Source of the DNA: JACCTU01 sp963700495
GTDB lineage: Bacteria; Actinomycetota; Thermoleophilia; Gaiellales; Gaiellaceae
DNA length: 64,000 bases
Direction: 5' to 3'
NCBI GenBank assembly: GCA_963700495.1
Contig: CAVOXT010000001.1
Coordinates: 248,001 to 312,000, forward strand
Shown here: in pieces, positions 24,980 through 35,600 of the stretch
Position numbering within the stretch: the first letter of the stretch is position 1
Layout of the letters: every line of letters starts with the position of its first letter
Notes under the pieces: model-generated
Seen by the model: only the letters and a program-made list of their open reading frames with translations
The model's database searches: none
Told to the model about the DNA's origin: nothing
Position numbers and translations under genes: made by a program

Positions 24980-26593
24980 TTGAGCACGACCGCAGTCCGA
25001 GCTGAGCCGCTGCCTCGCCCGTCGCTCGCGCAGTCGGCCCTCGCGTATCCGTCGCGCATCGTCGCGGTCTTCTCCGGCCCCGTCGGGCTCGTGCTGAAGA
25101 TCGTCTTGCTGGCGATCGTCAACGCGCTGGCGGTCTGGGCCGCCGTGGTCCTCGTCGCAGACCGCAAGTGGGTCGCTGTCGCCGTTCTCGCGGCGGCGAC
25201 GATCCTGATCGACGTCGCGTACCTCACGCAGCGCGCGCTCCCGCTGAAGTTCCTGATCCCCGGCACGCTGACGCTGCTCGCGTTCCAGGTCGTGCCGATC
25301 CTCTACACGGTCCAACTCGCGTTCACGAACTACTCGACCGGCCACATCCTCACGAAGGACGAGGCGATCGAGGGCATCAAGGGAGTCACGCTCGCGCCGC
25401 CGGCGAACGGCAAGTCGTACCTGATGACCCCGGCGCGCGACGCCGAAGGGAACCTCGTCCTGCTACTCGCAGACGAGGACACGGGCGCAACCTTCGTCGG
25501 CACGCCCGAGGCGCTCACGCCGATCGACAAGAGCTCGGTGCAGATCGACGAGCTCGGCATTGCAGGCGCTGAGGGCTACACGATCGTCAAGGGCAAGGAC
25601 CTCGCCGGGATCGACCGGCAGCTCACCGGCTTCACTGTGCCGACGAGCGCCGGCGCCGCGATCCGGCCGGAGGGGCTCGACGCTGCCATCGAGCTCGCGC
25701 CGACGTTGCGGTACGACGCCGCGAACGACCGCTTCGTCCGCATCGCCAACGGGATGGTGTTCTCGGACAACGGGAAAGGCTCTTTCGTCGCGAAGAACGG
25801 TGAGGAGCTCGAGCCGGGCTGGAAGACGACGGTCGGCTTCACGAACTTCGACAAGATCATCCACAACCCGCTCGTCCGCGATCCGTTCCTGCGCGTGTTC
25901 GTCTGGACGTTCGCGTTCGCTTGCCTCGCCGTGCTGATCTCGTTCGTCCTCGGTCTCTTCCTCGCGATCACGCTCGACCGGCCCGGAATGAGCATGCAGC
26001 GGACCTACCGAGTTCTGCTCGTGCTGCCGTACGCCATCCCCGGGTTCCTCTCGCTGCTCGTCTGGCAAGGGCTGCTGAACGACGACTTCGGCGTCGTCAA
26101 CAAGCTTCTGCACATCGACGTCCCGTGGCTGTTCGACTCCAACTGGGCGAAGGTCTCGGTGATTCTCGTCAGCGTGTGGCTCACGTTCCCGTACTTCTTC
26201 CTCGTCTCGCTCGGCGCGCTCCAGTCGATCCCCGCAGAGCTGACCGAAGCGGCGCGTGTCGACGGCGGAGGCCCCTGGCAGGTATTCCGCAAGGTCACGC
26301 TGCCACTGCTTCTGATCGTCGTGGCGCCGCTGCTGATCGCGTCGTTTGCTTTCAACTTCAACAACTTCGGCAACATCTACTTCCTGACCGGCGGGGGGCC
26401 GCAGTCGAGCGACCAGACGACCGCGGGAGACACCGACATCCTGATCAGCTACACGTACAAGCTCGCGTTCTCGTCCGGCAAGGGCCAGGACTACGCGCTC
26501 GCGAGCGCCGTCGCGATGATCATCTTCATGATCACCGCGATCATCGTGTCGATCGCCTTCTGGCGTACGAAGCAGCTGGAGAACATGCGATGA
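24980..26593 (+). CDS. malF: Maltodextrin ABC transporter permease MalF
   Basis: 537-residue permease. N-terminal helices (residues about 25-60 and 65-85, IVNALAVWAAVVLVADR, WVAVAVLAAATILIDVAY), a helix with LLAFQVVPILYTVQLAFTN, then a large extracytoplasmic loop of about 170 residues (residues about 115-285), as in E. coli MalF, which touches the binding protein. Then six helices with the EAA loop EAARVDGGGPWQVFRKVTLP near residue 430 that contacts the ATPase. TTG start at 24980 with an AGGAG ribosome site. Ends with ATGA overlap to malG. Confidence 0.92.
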   Translation: MSTTAVRAEPLPRPSLAQSALAYPSRIVAVFSGPVGLVLKIVLLAIVNALAVWAAVVLVADRKWVAVAVLAAATILIDVAYLTQRALPLKFLIPGTLTLLAFQVVPILYTVQLAFTNYSTGHILTKDEAIEGIKGVTLAPPANGKSYLMTPARDAEGNLVLLLADEDTGATFVGTPEALTPIDKSSVQIDELGIAGAEGYTIVKGKDLAGIDRQLTGFTVPTSAGAAIRPEGLDAAIELAPTLRYDAANDRFVRIANGMVFSDNGKGSFVAKNGEELEPGWKTTVGFTNFDKIIHNPLVRDPFLRVFVWTFAFACLAVLISFVLGLFLAITLDRPGMSMQRTYRVLLVLPYAIPGFLSLLVWQGLLNDDFGVVNKLLHIDVPWLFDSNWAKVSVILVSVWLTFPYFFLVSLGALQSIPAELTEAARVDGGGPWQVFRKVTLPLLLIVVAPLLIASFAFNFNNFGNIYFLTGGGPQSSDQTTAGDTDILISYTYKLAFSSGKGQDYALASAVAMIIFMITAIIVSIAFWRTKQLENMR

Positions 26594-27543
26594 CGACCGT
26601 CGAGCACGTCGAGCCTGCCGCAACCGTCGGCACGAAGCCTCGGACGGCGATCCGCCGCAGGCGGCCGAGCTTCCGCGGTACGTGGTGGCGCCACTTGATC
26701 GCGATCATCGCGATCCTGTGGGCGATCTTTCCGGTTGCATACGTCCTGTCGGCGGCGTTCAACGCTGACCAGACACTCCAAGGCGCGAGCCTGATCCCGC
26801 GCCACTTCACCTTCGAAAACTTCCGCCAGCTTCTCACCGGGACGGTGCAGAGCCTTTCGGAAGGCAGTCCGGACACGCAGATCAACTACCTGCGCTGGTA
26901 CGCGAACACGATGATCATCGCGGGCAGCACGGCGATCCTCACCGTGCTGCTCGGGGCGCTCGCCGCGTACGCGTTCAGCCGCTTCCGCTTCAAGGGACGG
27001 CGGATGGGGCTTCTGGCGCTGCTGCTGATCCAGATGTTCCCGCAGCTCCTGCTCGTCGTCGCCATCTACCTGATCGTCCTCCACACCGGCAACGTGTTCG
27101 GCGTCATCGGGCTGAACACGTTGACAGGGCTGATCCTCGTCTACCTCGGCGGGGTGATGGGCGTGAACGTCTGGTTGATGAAGGGGTTCTTCGACACGAT
27201 CCCGTCGGAGCTCGACGAGTCCGCGCGCGTGGACGGCGCGACGCCGGCGCAGGTCTTCTGGGGCGTCATCCTCCCGCTCGCCGCACCGGTGCTCGCGGTG
27301 ATCGGGCTGTTCGCGTTCATCGGCGTGCTCAACGAGTTCGTGATCGCGAGCGTCATCCTCCAGAACCAGGACCAGTTCACTCTCGCGCTCGGCTTGCGGA
27401 ACTTCATCGACCAGCAGTACTCGGAGCACTGGGGTGCGTTTGCCGCAGGTGTCGTGCTCGCGGCGCCGCCGGTCGTGCTGCTCTTCCTCTTCCTGCAGAA
27501 GTTCATCGTCTCCGGCCTGACCGGCGGCGCGGTCAAGGGATGA
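26590..27543 (+). CDS. malG: Maltodextrin ABC transporter permease MalG
   Basis: 317-residue inner permease partner of MalF with six membrane helices, first at about residue 35-57 (HLIAIIAILWAIFPVAYVL). EAA loop ESARVDGATPAQVFWGVILP near residue 217 docks onto the MalK-type ATPase. C-terminal FLFLQKFIVSGLTGGAVKG is the usual MalG ending (sugar and MalE-binding tail). ATG at 26590 overlaps the malF stop and its own stop overlaps the next gene's ATG, so all are made from one transcript. Confidence 0.93.
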   Translation: MTTVEHVEPAATVGTKPRTAIRRRRPSFRGTWWRHLIAIIAILWAIFPVAYVLSAAFNADQTLQGASLIPRHFTFENFRQLLTGTVQSLSEGSPDTQINYLRWYANTMIIAGSTAILTVLLGALAAYAFSRFRFKGRRMGLLALLLIQMFPQLLLVVAIYLIVLHTGNVFGVIGLNTLTGLILVYLGGVMGVNVWLMKGFFDTIPSELDESARVDGATPAQVFWGVILPLAAPVLAVIGLFAFIGVLNEFVIASVILQNQDQFTLALGLRNFIDQQYSEHWGAFAAGVVLAAPPVVLLFLFLQKFIVSGLTGGAVKG

Positions 27544-29357
27544 CGACCGCAGAGGTCGAGCTGGGGACGTCGCTGCTCTCGCAGCCGCATCACGACGGGT
27601 CGGGCGACTACGTGCTCGAGCGCCCGGACGACCTCGGCGGTGAGGCCGTCATCCGCGTTCGCGTTCCCCGCGGCGCCGCCGACGACGTCGTCCTTCGATA
27701 CGTCCGAGACGGCGAGCCGCGCTGGGCGCGCGCGCAGGTCGATCGCGAGACGGAGACCGAGACGTGGTGGCGCGCCTCGTTTCCCGTGACGAACCCAACG
27801 GTCGCCTACAGGTGGCTGCTCGTCGGCGCCGAGGGCGGCTGGAGCTGGCTGAACGGCAACGGCGTCCGCGGACACGAGTCGCCCGACGCCGACGACTTCG
27901 TGCTCTCGCTCGGCGACGGTCCAGCCTGGCATCTCTCGTCCGTCTTCTACGAGATCTTCCCGGACCGGTTCGCCTCCTCCGGGCTCGGCGTCGAGCCGCC
28001 GGAATGGGCGGTCAGACGAAAGTGGGACGAGCTGCCGACCGGGCGCGGTCCGAACACGCCTCGCGAGTGGTTCGGCGGCGACCTGCGCGGGATCGAGCAG
28101 CACCTCGACCACGTCGAGTCGCTCGGTGCGAACGCGATCTACCTGACGCCGATCTTCTCGGCCGACAGCACGCACCGGTATGACTCGACGAGCTTCGACC
28201 GCGTCGATCCGCTGCTCGGCGGCGACGAGGCGCTCCGCTCACTGGTGGACGCAGCCCACGCGCGCGGGATGCACCTCATCGGCGACCTGACGACGAACCA
28301 CACCGGGAACGGGCACGAGTGGTTCCTCGCGGCTCTCGCAGATCCCGACGCGCCCGAGCGCGACTTCTTCTACTTCGACCCGTCGCTGCCGGCGGGGTAC
28401 GAGTCCTGGCTCGGGATCCCGAACCTGCCGAAGCTCGACTGGCGCTCGGCCGAGCTCCGGCGCCGCATGGTCGGCGTCACGCGGAAGTGGCTCGAGCTCG
28501 GGCTTGACGGCTGGCGGATCGACGTCGCGAACATGACGGGCCGCTATCGCGGGATCGAGCTGACGCGCGAGGTCGCCCAGCTGATCCGCGGCGCTCTGAC
28601 CGAGGACGCGCTCCTCGTCGCCGAGCACGGCTACGACTTCCGCCGCGACCTCGACGGCACCGGGTGGCACGGCGCGATGAACTACGCCGGCTTCCTCCGT
28701 CCGATGTGGTCGTGGCTCCGGGCGGAGGAGTTGCCCGCCGAGTTCCTGAAGCAGTTCTGGGGGGTGCCGGTCGGCATCCCGCCAGCCGGCGGAACGGCGA
28801 CCGTCGGGGCGATGCGCGCGTTTCGCGCGGGGATCCCGTGGCAGTCGGCGTTGCACTCGTGGACGCTCCTCGACAGCCACGACACCGCGCGCTTCCGCAC
28901 GGTCACCGGCTCGCGCGACGCGATGCTCGTCGGCGTCGGCATGCAGATGACCTCGCCCGGAGTGCCGATGGTGTTCGCGGGCGACGAGCTCGGGCTGGAG
29001 GGCGCGTGGGGCGAGGACGCGCGGCGGACGATGCCCTGGGACGCACCCGATCGCTGGGACGGCGCGCTGCTGGACGAGTACCGGCGGCTGATCGCGTTGC
29101 GGCGCTCGAGCGACGCACTCGCCCGCGGCGGGATCCGCTACGCGCACGTCGGCGACGACGCGATCGCGTTCCTGCGCGAGTCTCCGAGCGAGCGGCTGCT
29201 CGTCCTCGCGGCCCGCGCGTCGCACGAGCCGATCCGGCTCGCGCTCGATGCGCGCGAGCTGGAGCCGCTGCTGGACAGCGATCCGCTGAGCGCCGTCGAC
29301 GGCGTCGTCGAGCTTCCGGGCGACGGCCCGGCCTTTCACGTCTGGCGAGTCGGCTGA
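27540..29357 (+). CDS. Cytoplasmic GH13 alpha-glucosidase / neopullulanase-like enzyme
   Basis: 605-residue GH13 enzyme with no signal peptide. N-terminal beta-sandwich domain (residues 15-125, CBM34-like, SGDYVLERPDDLGGEAVIR), then the catalytic barrel beginning VFYEIFPDRFASS and a small C-terminal domain. Catalytic residues: D328 in GWRIDVANM (nucleophile), E362 in VAEHGYD (acid/base), D448 in LLDSHDTAR (stabiliser). FPDRFASSGLG with WFGGDLRGIEQHLDHVESLG is typical of cyclomaltodextrinase/neopullulanase. It would hydrolyse imported maltodextrins in the cytosol. ATGA-overlapped with malG, so it is stoichiometrically linked to uptake. Confidence 0.9.
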   Translation: MTTAEVELGTSLLSQPHHDGSGDYVLERPDDLGGEAVIRVRVPRGAADDVVLRYVRDGEPRWARAQVDRETETETWWRASFPVTNPTVAYRWLLVGAEGGWSWLNGNGVRGHESPDADDFVLSLGDGPAWHLSSVFYEIFPDRFASSGLGVEPPEWAVRRKWDELPTGRGPNTPREWFGGDLRGIEQHLDHVESLGANAIYLTPIFSADSTHRYDSTSFDRVDPLLGGDEALRSLVDAAHARGMHLIGDLTTNHTGNGHEWFLAALADPDAPERDFFYFDPSLPAGYESWLGIPNLPKLDWRSAELRRRMVGVTRKWLELGLDGWRIDVANMTGRYRGIELTREVAQLIRGALTEDALLVAEHGYDFRRDLDGTGWHGAMNYAGFLRPMWSWLRAEELPAEFLKQFWGVPVGIPPAGGTATVGAMRAFRAGIPWQSALHSWTLLDSHDTARFRTVTGSRDAMLVGVGMQMTSPGVPMVFAGDELGLEGAWGEDARRTMPWDAPDRWDGALLDEYRRLIALRRSSDALARGGIRYAHVGDDAIAFLRESPSERLLVLAARASHEPIRLALDARELEPLLDSDPLSAVDGVVELPGDGPAFHVWRVG

Positions 29358-29375
29358 TCGAGTTGGAGGTGCGCT

Positions 29376-30557
29376 GTGGCTGAAGTGGTGTTCGACAAGG
29401 TCGACAAGGTCTTTCCGAACGGCGTGAAAGCCGTCGACGAGCTCTCGCTCGAGGCACAGGACGGAGAGTTCCTCGTGCTCGTCGGCCCTTCGGGGTGCGG
29501 GAAGACGACGGCGCTGCGGATGGTCGCGGGGCTGGAGGACATCTCCGACGGCACGGTTTCGATCGGCGGCCGGATCGTGAACGAGCTGACGCCGAAGGAG
29601 CGCGACGTCGCGATGGTGTTCCAGAACTACGCGCTCTATCCGCACCTGACCGTCTTCGAGAACATCGCGTTCGGGCTGCGTCTCCGGCGTGAGCCGAAGC
29701 AGACGGTCGAGGAGCGGGTCGCGTGGGCGGCGCAGCTTCTCGACCTGACCCCGTATCTCGCGAGGCGCCCGAAAGAGTTGTCCGGCGGTCAGCGTCAGCG
29801 GGTCGCGATGGGGCGGGCGATCGTGCGCCAGCCGCAGGCGTTCCTGATGGACGAGCCGCTCTCCAACCTCGACGCCAAGCTGCGCGTCCAGATGCGAGCC
29901 GACATCTCGAAGCTGCAGCGCGACCTGGGAACGACGACGCTCTACGTCACGCACGACCAGGTCGAGGCAATGACGATGGGCGACCGCGTTGCGGTCATGA
30001 GCCAGGGCCGTCTCCAGCAGGTCGATACGCCGCAGCGCCTGTACGACGCACCGGCGAACCTCTTTGTCGCTGGGTTCATCGGCACGCCCCCGATGAACCT
30101 GCTCGCGGCGACTGTCGGCTCGCAGAACGGCACGGTCACGGTCACGCTCGGCGAGCAGGAGGTCCCGCTCTCCGACGAGGCGATGCGACGGTTCCCGGGC
30201 GTGCGCGATCGCCACGGGAGCTCGGTCGTCCTCGGCGTGCGCGCGGACGACCTGCACCGTGCGGACCACCGTCCGGACTTGCCCTCGATCAACGCCGGGC
30301 TCGAGCTCGTCGAGGCTCTCGGCTCGCAGTCGATCGCGTACTTCCGTGTGGACGCGATGGTGATCGGCGTCGACGCGGACCTGATCGAGGAGGGGGACGC
30401 GGGCGAGGGGGGTGTGACCGCAGCGCGGCCGAACCTCGTCGTTGCGCTGACGGCCGACGAGGCCGTCGGGCTCCGCACCGGCGAGCCCGTGCCAGTCGCG
30501 ATCGAGACGAAGCACATCCATCTCTTCGATGCAGAGACGGGCGAGCCGCTTCGCTAG
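29376..30557 (+). CDS. malK: Sugar ABC transporter ATPase (MalK/MsmX/UgpC type)
   Basis: 393-residue ATPase that powers the MalEFG importer. Walker A GPSGCGKTT at 37-45, Q-loop VFQNYALYPHLTVFEN, signature LSGGQRQR, Walker B AFLMDEPLSNLDAKLR and H-loop YVTHDQVEAM are intact. Residues from about 235 form the TOBE (OB-fold) regulatory domain, ending PVAIETKHIHLFDAETGEPL. GTG start at 29376 with GGAGGT 8 bases upstream, because the preceding gene is not coupled here. Its last 29 bases overlap the next gene's start in another frame. Confidence 0.94.
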   Translation: MAEVVFDKVDKVFPNGVKAVDELSLEAQDGEFLVLVGPSGCGKTTALRMVAGLEDISDGTVSIGGRIVNELTPKERDVAMVFQNYALYPHLTVFENIAFGLRLRREPKQTVEERVAWAAQLLDLTPYLARRPKELSGGQRQRVAMGRAIVRQPQAFLMDEPLSNLDAKLRVQMRADISKLQRDLGTTTLYVTHDQVEAMTMGDRVAVMSQGRLQQVDTPQRLYDAPANLFVAGFIGTPPMNLLAATVGSQNGTVTVTLGEQEVPLSDEAMRRFPGVRDRHGSSVVLGVRADDLHRADHRPDLPSINAGLELVEALGSQSIAYFRVDAMVIGVDADLIEEGDAGEGGVTAARPNLVVALTADEAVGLRTGEPVPVAIETKHIHLFDAETGEPLR

Positions 30558-32613
30558 CGCCCTCGTCCCGGGCCTCGCCGTCGCGCTCGCCGTGGCGGCG
30601 GGGGTCCAGGCGAGGCCGCTCGCCGGGCCCGATCGAGCAAGTAACAGACTGTTACAAGCGGCTCCCGCCCCTCCGAGCGGCTCCGCGCTCGCGGCGCTCG
30701 CGCGCCCGCCCGTGCGGCCGCCGCTCGCTTCGCAGCGGATCTACTTCGTCATGCCGGACCGCTACGCGAACGGGAACCCCGCCAACGACACGGCCGGGCT
30801 GAGCGGCGGCCGGGACGTGACCGGCTACGACCCCACCGACACCGGCTACTTCCACGGCGGGGACTACGCTGGCCTGACAGGCGACTGCACGGACACGCGC
30901 CGTGGCCTTGCACGGCTGAAGGAGCTCGGCTTCACGTCCGTGTGGGTGACGCCCCCGTTCCGCCAGAAGTACGTGCAGGACGGCAGCGCCGCATACCACG
31001 GCTACTGGGCGCTCGACCTCACGACCGTCGACCCGCACCTCGGCACCGACGCGGAGTTCGGCGCGTTCGTCACCTGCGCCCACAGCCTCGGGCTGAAGGT
31101 GATCCTCGACGTCGTCGTCAACCACACGGCCGACGTGATCCAGCTCTCGAGCTACGAGTACGGCGCTCCGAAGACGCCGTTCGTGCCGCCGGCCGACCGC
31201 GACGCGAAGCGTCCGGCCTGGCTGAACGACACGGCGAACTACCACAACCGCGGCAACATCGACTTCAGTTCGTGCCCGACCGCGTGTCTCGAGCTCGGCG
31301 ACTTCTTCGGCCTCGACGACATCGCGACCGAGAAGCAGAACGTCCGCGACGGCCTCGCCGACGTGTTCTCCGACTGGATCCGACGCTACAAGATCGACGG
31401 CTTCCGGATCGACACTGCGCGTCACGTCGAGCGGACGTTCTTCCCGTACTGGGTGCCGAAGATCCTTGCCGCCGCGCGCGACGCAGGCGTGTCGGACTTC
31501 CAGCTCTTCGGCGAGGCGTTCATCACGAACGCGGTCGAGCTCTCCTCGTACGTTCGCGATCGAGGTCTCCCGAACGTGCTCGACTTTCCGATGCAGGACG
31601 CGCTCGCACGGTTCGCCGGCGGGAGCGCCGGCGGGACGGGCATCGCTGACCGCCTGAACGACGACGACTACTTCCTTGCGCCGGACGGCGTGACCCACGT
31701 GCCGCCGACGTTCATCGGCAACCACGACATGGGACGCGCCGCGCTGCAGGTGCGCGACAAGGGAGCCGGCGCGGGAGGCCCCCTGCTCGCGCGCACCCTG
31801 CTCGCGTACGACCTGCTGTACCTGTTGCGAGGCGCGCCGGTCGTGTACTACGGCGACGAGTTCGGGATCATCGGCCGCGGCGGCGACAAGGAAGCGCGGC
31901 ACGACCTCTTCGCGACGCAGGTGGCGGCGTGGAGGAGCGAGGAGCGCGTCGGCAGCGGGCCGATCGGCACGGGGTCGTCCTTCGACCAGCCGGAGAATCC
32001 GATCGCAACGCGGATCCGCAGGCTCAACGAGCTGCGGGTCGAGAAGCCGGCGCTGTCGACTGGAGCGACCGTCGTCCGCCGCGCGGCCCGCAACGTCCTG
32101 GCCGTCAGCCGGATCGACGCTGCCGCGCGCCGCGAGTACCTCGCGATCTTCAACGCGGGCGGCTCCCCCGCGAGGCTCACGATCGCGACCGCGACGCCGC
32201 AGGCGGAGTGGACTCGCCTGCTCGGTACGAGCACGCCCGCCTCGAGCACGCGCACGGGCTCGCTCACGACCACCGTGGCCGCCTACTCGAGCGTGCTCCT
32301 GGAGGCAACCCGGCAGATCCCCGGCGCGCGTCCGGCGAAGCCCAAGCTGACCGTCGCGCGCGACTCGCTCAGCGACCTCGTCCGCGTCTCGGCGAGCGCC
32401 GGCTCGAAGCCCGTCAGCGTCGCGTTCGCCGTGCGCCGCGCCGGCGCGGCGCGCTGGACTCGCCTCGCCGCGGACGACTCACCGCCGTACCGCTCGTTCC
32501 TCGACCCCGCCAAGTTCCGCCGCCGCGAGAGCGTCTTCGTCGTCGCGATCGCGCGCGGCCTCGACGGCCGCACGGCCGTCTCCGCAGTCCGCTCGTTCGT
32601 ACCCCGCCGCTGA
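30529..32613 (+). CDS. Secreted GH13 alpha-amylase
   Basis: 694-residue exported glycoside hydrolase. Signal peptide residues 1-29 (FASALVPGLAVALAVAAGVQA). A polar linker with a palindrome-encoded stretch (residues 36-43) leads to the catalytic barrel at about 65. Catalytic D295 in DGFRIDTARHV, E329 in LFGEAFITN, D400 in FIGNHDMG. VILDVVVNHT and HGYWALDLTTVDPHLG are the other conserved regions. A C-terminal beta domain (about residues 500-690) follows, ending in a lipid-free R-rich tail. Overlaps malK by 29 bases. Starch-degrading function is inferred from context; product specificity is not readable. Confidence 0.9.
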   Translation: MQRRASRFASALVPGLAVALAVAAGVQARPLAGPDRASNRLLQAAPAPPSGSALAALARPPVRPPLASQRIYFVMPDRYANGNPANDTAGLSGGRDVTGYDPTDTGYFHGGDYAGLTGDCTDTRRGLARLKELGFTSVWVTPPFRQKYVQDGSAAYHGYWALDLTTVDPHLGTDAEFGAFVTCAHSLGLKVILDVVVNHTADVIQLSSYEYGAPKTPFVPPADRDAKRPAWLNDTANYHNRGNIDFSSCPTACLELGDFFGLDDIATEKQNVRDGLADVFSDWIRRYKIDGFRIDTARHVERTFFPYWVPKILAAARDAGVSDFQLFGEAFITNAVELSSYVRDRGLPNVLDFPMQDALARFAGGSAGGTGIADRLNDDDYFLAPDGVTHVPPTFIGNHDMGRAALQVRDKGAGAGGPLLARTLLAYDLLYLLRGAPVVYYGDEFGIIGRGGDKEARHDLFATQVAAWRSEERVGSGPIGTGSSFDQPENPIATRIRRLNELRVEKPALSTGATVVRRAARNVLAVSRIDAAARREYLAIFNAGGSPARLTIATATPQAEWTRLLGTSTPASSTRTGSLTTTVAAYSSVLLEATRQIPGARPAKPKLTVARDSLSDLVRVSASAGSKPVSVAFAVRRAGAARWTRLAADDSPPYRSFLDPAKFRRRESVFVVAIARGLDGRTAVSAVRSFVPRR
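30641..30655. repeat. 15-base palindrome inside the amylase leader
   Basis: GTAACAGACTGTTAC, identical to the copy at 46161 and differing by the central base from the copy at 46235. Here it lies within coding sequence, at residues about 38-43 of the secreted amylase, in the region between signal peptide and catalytic domain. See findings. Confidence 0.75.
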
Positions 32614-32626
32614 GAAAGGACGCCGC

Positions 32627-35600
32627 ATGGCCGCTCGTCGCCTCGTTCCGCTGCTGCTTCTCCTCTTCGCGCTACCGCTCGTCCAGGCCGCGACGGCGTC
32701 CGACACGCCGCCGCCGGCCTCGGTCACCATCGCCGGCTCGCTCCAGAGCGAGCTCGGGTGTCCCGGCGACTGGCAGCCGGACTGCGCTGCGACGCATCTC
32801 TCCTACGACGCGAACGACGGCGTCTGGCAGGGAACGTGGTCCCTTCCCTCGGGCGCCTACGAGTACAAGGCCGCGCTGAACAACGCGTGGGACGAGAACT
32901 ACGGCGCTCACGCGGTCCGCGACGGCTCCAACATCGCGCTCCAGGCCGACGGGAGCGTGCGGTTCTACTACGACCACGAGACGCACTGGGTCACCGACAA
33001 CCGGAACTCGGTGATCGCGACGGTGCCCGGCAGCTTCCAGTCGGAGCTCGGCTGCGCGTCCGACTGGGATCCCGGCTGCCTCCGCTCGTGGCTCCAGGAC
33101 CCCGACGGCGACGGCATCTACTCGTTCTCGACGAAGGCGCTTCCGCCCGGGAAGCTACGAGGCGAAGGTCGCGATCGGCGAGAGCTGGGACGTGAACTAC
33201 GGCGCCGGCGGGGAGCAGAACGGCGCGAACATCGCGTTCAGCGTCACCGCGGCCTCGACGGTCACGTTCCGCTACGACGCGACGACGCACGTCCTGACGA
33301 TCTCCGTCACGGCGAACGCGCCGTCGCACGACAACAACATCCTGTGGGACGGCCTCGCGCACGACAGCCGCGACACGCTCTACCGCGTTCCGGGCGGCGC
33401 CGTCACGCAGGGAACGAAGGTGCTCGTCCGCTTCCGCACCTTCCACGACGACGTCACCGGCGTGACGGTCCGCACGTGGCTCGAGGGCGAGCGGCTCTAC
33501 ACGATGCAGCGCGTCGCCTCCGACGTGCCGTGCGGCCTCGAGTTCGGCTGCGACTACTGGCAGGCCGAGGTCGAGACGCCGCGCCTCGGGACGCTGTTCT
33601 ACCGCTTCATCGTCCGCGACGGCTCGAAGACCGTCTACTACGAGGACGACAGCGACGTGCGGGACGGCGGCTGGGGCAGGCCGTTCGACTCCTCGCCCGA
33701 TTGGGGCTGGGCGCTGACGATCTACGACTCGCACTTCGGCCCGCCGGTCGGCTGGATGAAGAACGGCGTCGTGTACCAGATCTTCCCCGACCGCTTCCGG
33801 AACGGCGACACGTCGAACGACCCGGCGAAGGGGAACCCGAACGAGCCGCGCTGGAGCAACGACCCTCGCTACGCGTACCCGAACGGCAACGCGGAGGAGC
33901 GCGCGCGCGACCGCATCCTGCGGCTCCCGTGGAATCTCCTGCCCGAGGGCTTCTGCCGCAACTACTCGGGCGTCGACTGTCCGAAGCGCTGGCAGGCCGG
34001 CACGGGTCGCGAAGGCCCGTTCGGCCGCGACTACTACGGCGGCGACCTCGAGGGCGTGACCGAGCGGCTGCCGTACCTGCGGGCGCTCGGCGTGACCGTG
34101 ATCTTCTTCAACCCGATCTTCGCGGCGGCCTCGAACCACCGCTACGACACGCGCGACTACCGGACGATCGACCCGTACCTCGGCTCCCAGAAGGACTGGG
34201 ACCGGCTCGTGCGGACCGCGAAGCTGCTCGGGATGAAGGTGATCCTCGACGGCGTCTTCAACCACACGTCGTCGGACAGCCCGCTCTTCGACCGGTACCA
34301 CAACTTCCGCCAGACCGGCGCGTGCGAGAGCACGAGCGCGGCGACGCGGTCGTGGTACGACTTCCGCGTTCCGGCGGGCAGCGAACCGGCGGCGTGCGCG
34401 CCGTTCACCGCTCACGGGGCCGAGCTTCTACGACTCGTGGGCGGGGTTCGACTCGCTCCCGCAGTTCACCGAGACCGACGCCGTGAAGAACTACGTCTAC
34501 GGCGCGAACGACTCGGTCGCGCGCCACTGGCTGCGAGAGGGAGCCGAAGGCTGGCGCCTCGACGTGATGCAGGAGAAGAGCACGGACTTCTGGCGCGGGT
34601 TCCGCCAGCGCGTCTACCAGGTCGAGCCGGACACGATCATCATCGGCGAGCTCTGGAAGAAGTTCGACGTGCTGCCGTTCATCAACGGCGACACGGCGGA
34701 CACCGCGATGAACTATCGCCTGCGCGACGCGACGATCGGGCTGCTCGCGCCCGGAGCCTTCGACGCGAAGGGCTTCCCAGGGAGCGGCTCGCCGATCGGG
34801 CCGACGGCGTTCCGCAACCGGCTCGAGTCGATCCGGGAGGACTACCCGGATCGCACGTACTTCTCGCTGATGAACCTGCTCGACTCGCACGACACCGAAC
34901 GGCTGCTGTGGACGCTCACGCCCGGTGCCGAGAACCGCGCCGAGCGCGAGCAGAACGCTGCGAACGTCGCCGAGGGCAAGAAGCGGCAACGGCTCGCCGC
35001 GCTCGTGCAGCTGACGCAGCCCGGCGCGCCGACGATCTACTACGGCGACGAGGTCGGGCTGACGGGCGACGACGATCCGGACGACCGCCGCACATACCCG
35101 TGGACGAACCCGGACGTCTCGACGCTGGCGTACTACCGAGGGCTGACCGCGCTCCGCGCGTTTCATCCGTCACTCCGGAACGGCGACGTGCGGTTCCTGC
35201 TCGCCGACGACGGAGCGGGGACGCTCGCGTACGGCCGCAAGTCCGGCAACGACGCGGTCGTCGTCGCGCTCAACTCGAGCAAACAGGAGCGGACGCTGCA
35301 CATCCCGGTCGCCGGGTACCTGCCGAACGGCACGCAGATGGGCGACGCAACCGTCGCGAACGGCGAGCTCGTCGTCACGCTCGGTCCGCTCGACGGTAAG
35401 GCGCTCGTCGATCGCGGCGCCGACCTGACGCCGCCGGCCGCACCTGCAGGGCTCAGCGCGAGCTCGTCGGGGCTGACCGTCCAGCTCTCGTGGAGCGCGG
35501 TCGGCGGAGCGGCCGGCTACGCGGTCTACCGCAGCCCGGTCACGCGCGGCGGCTACGAGCGCATCGGGACGGCCACGGCGACGACCTACGCCGACTCCGA

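Noticed and set aside
28239..30521. 760-codon open frame on the minus strand opposite the GH13 enzyme and ATPase genes
   Set aside because: No family motif, arginine/valine/proline/aspartate-rich composition typical of antisense frames in high-GC DNA, and overlapped by two sure genes with full active-site motifs.
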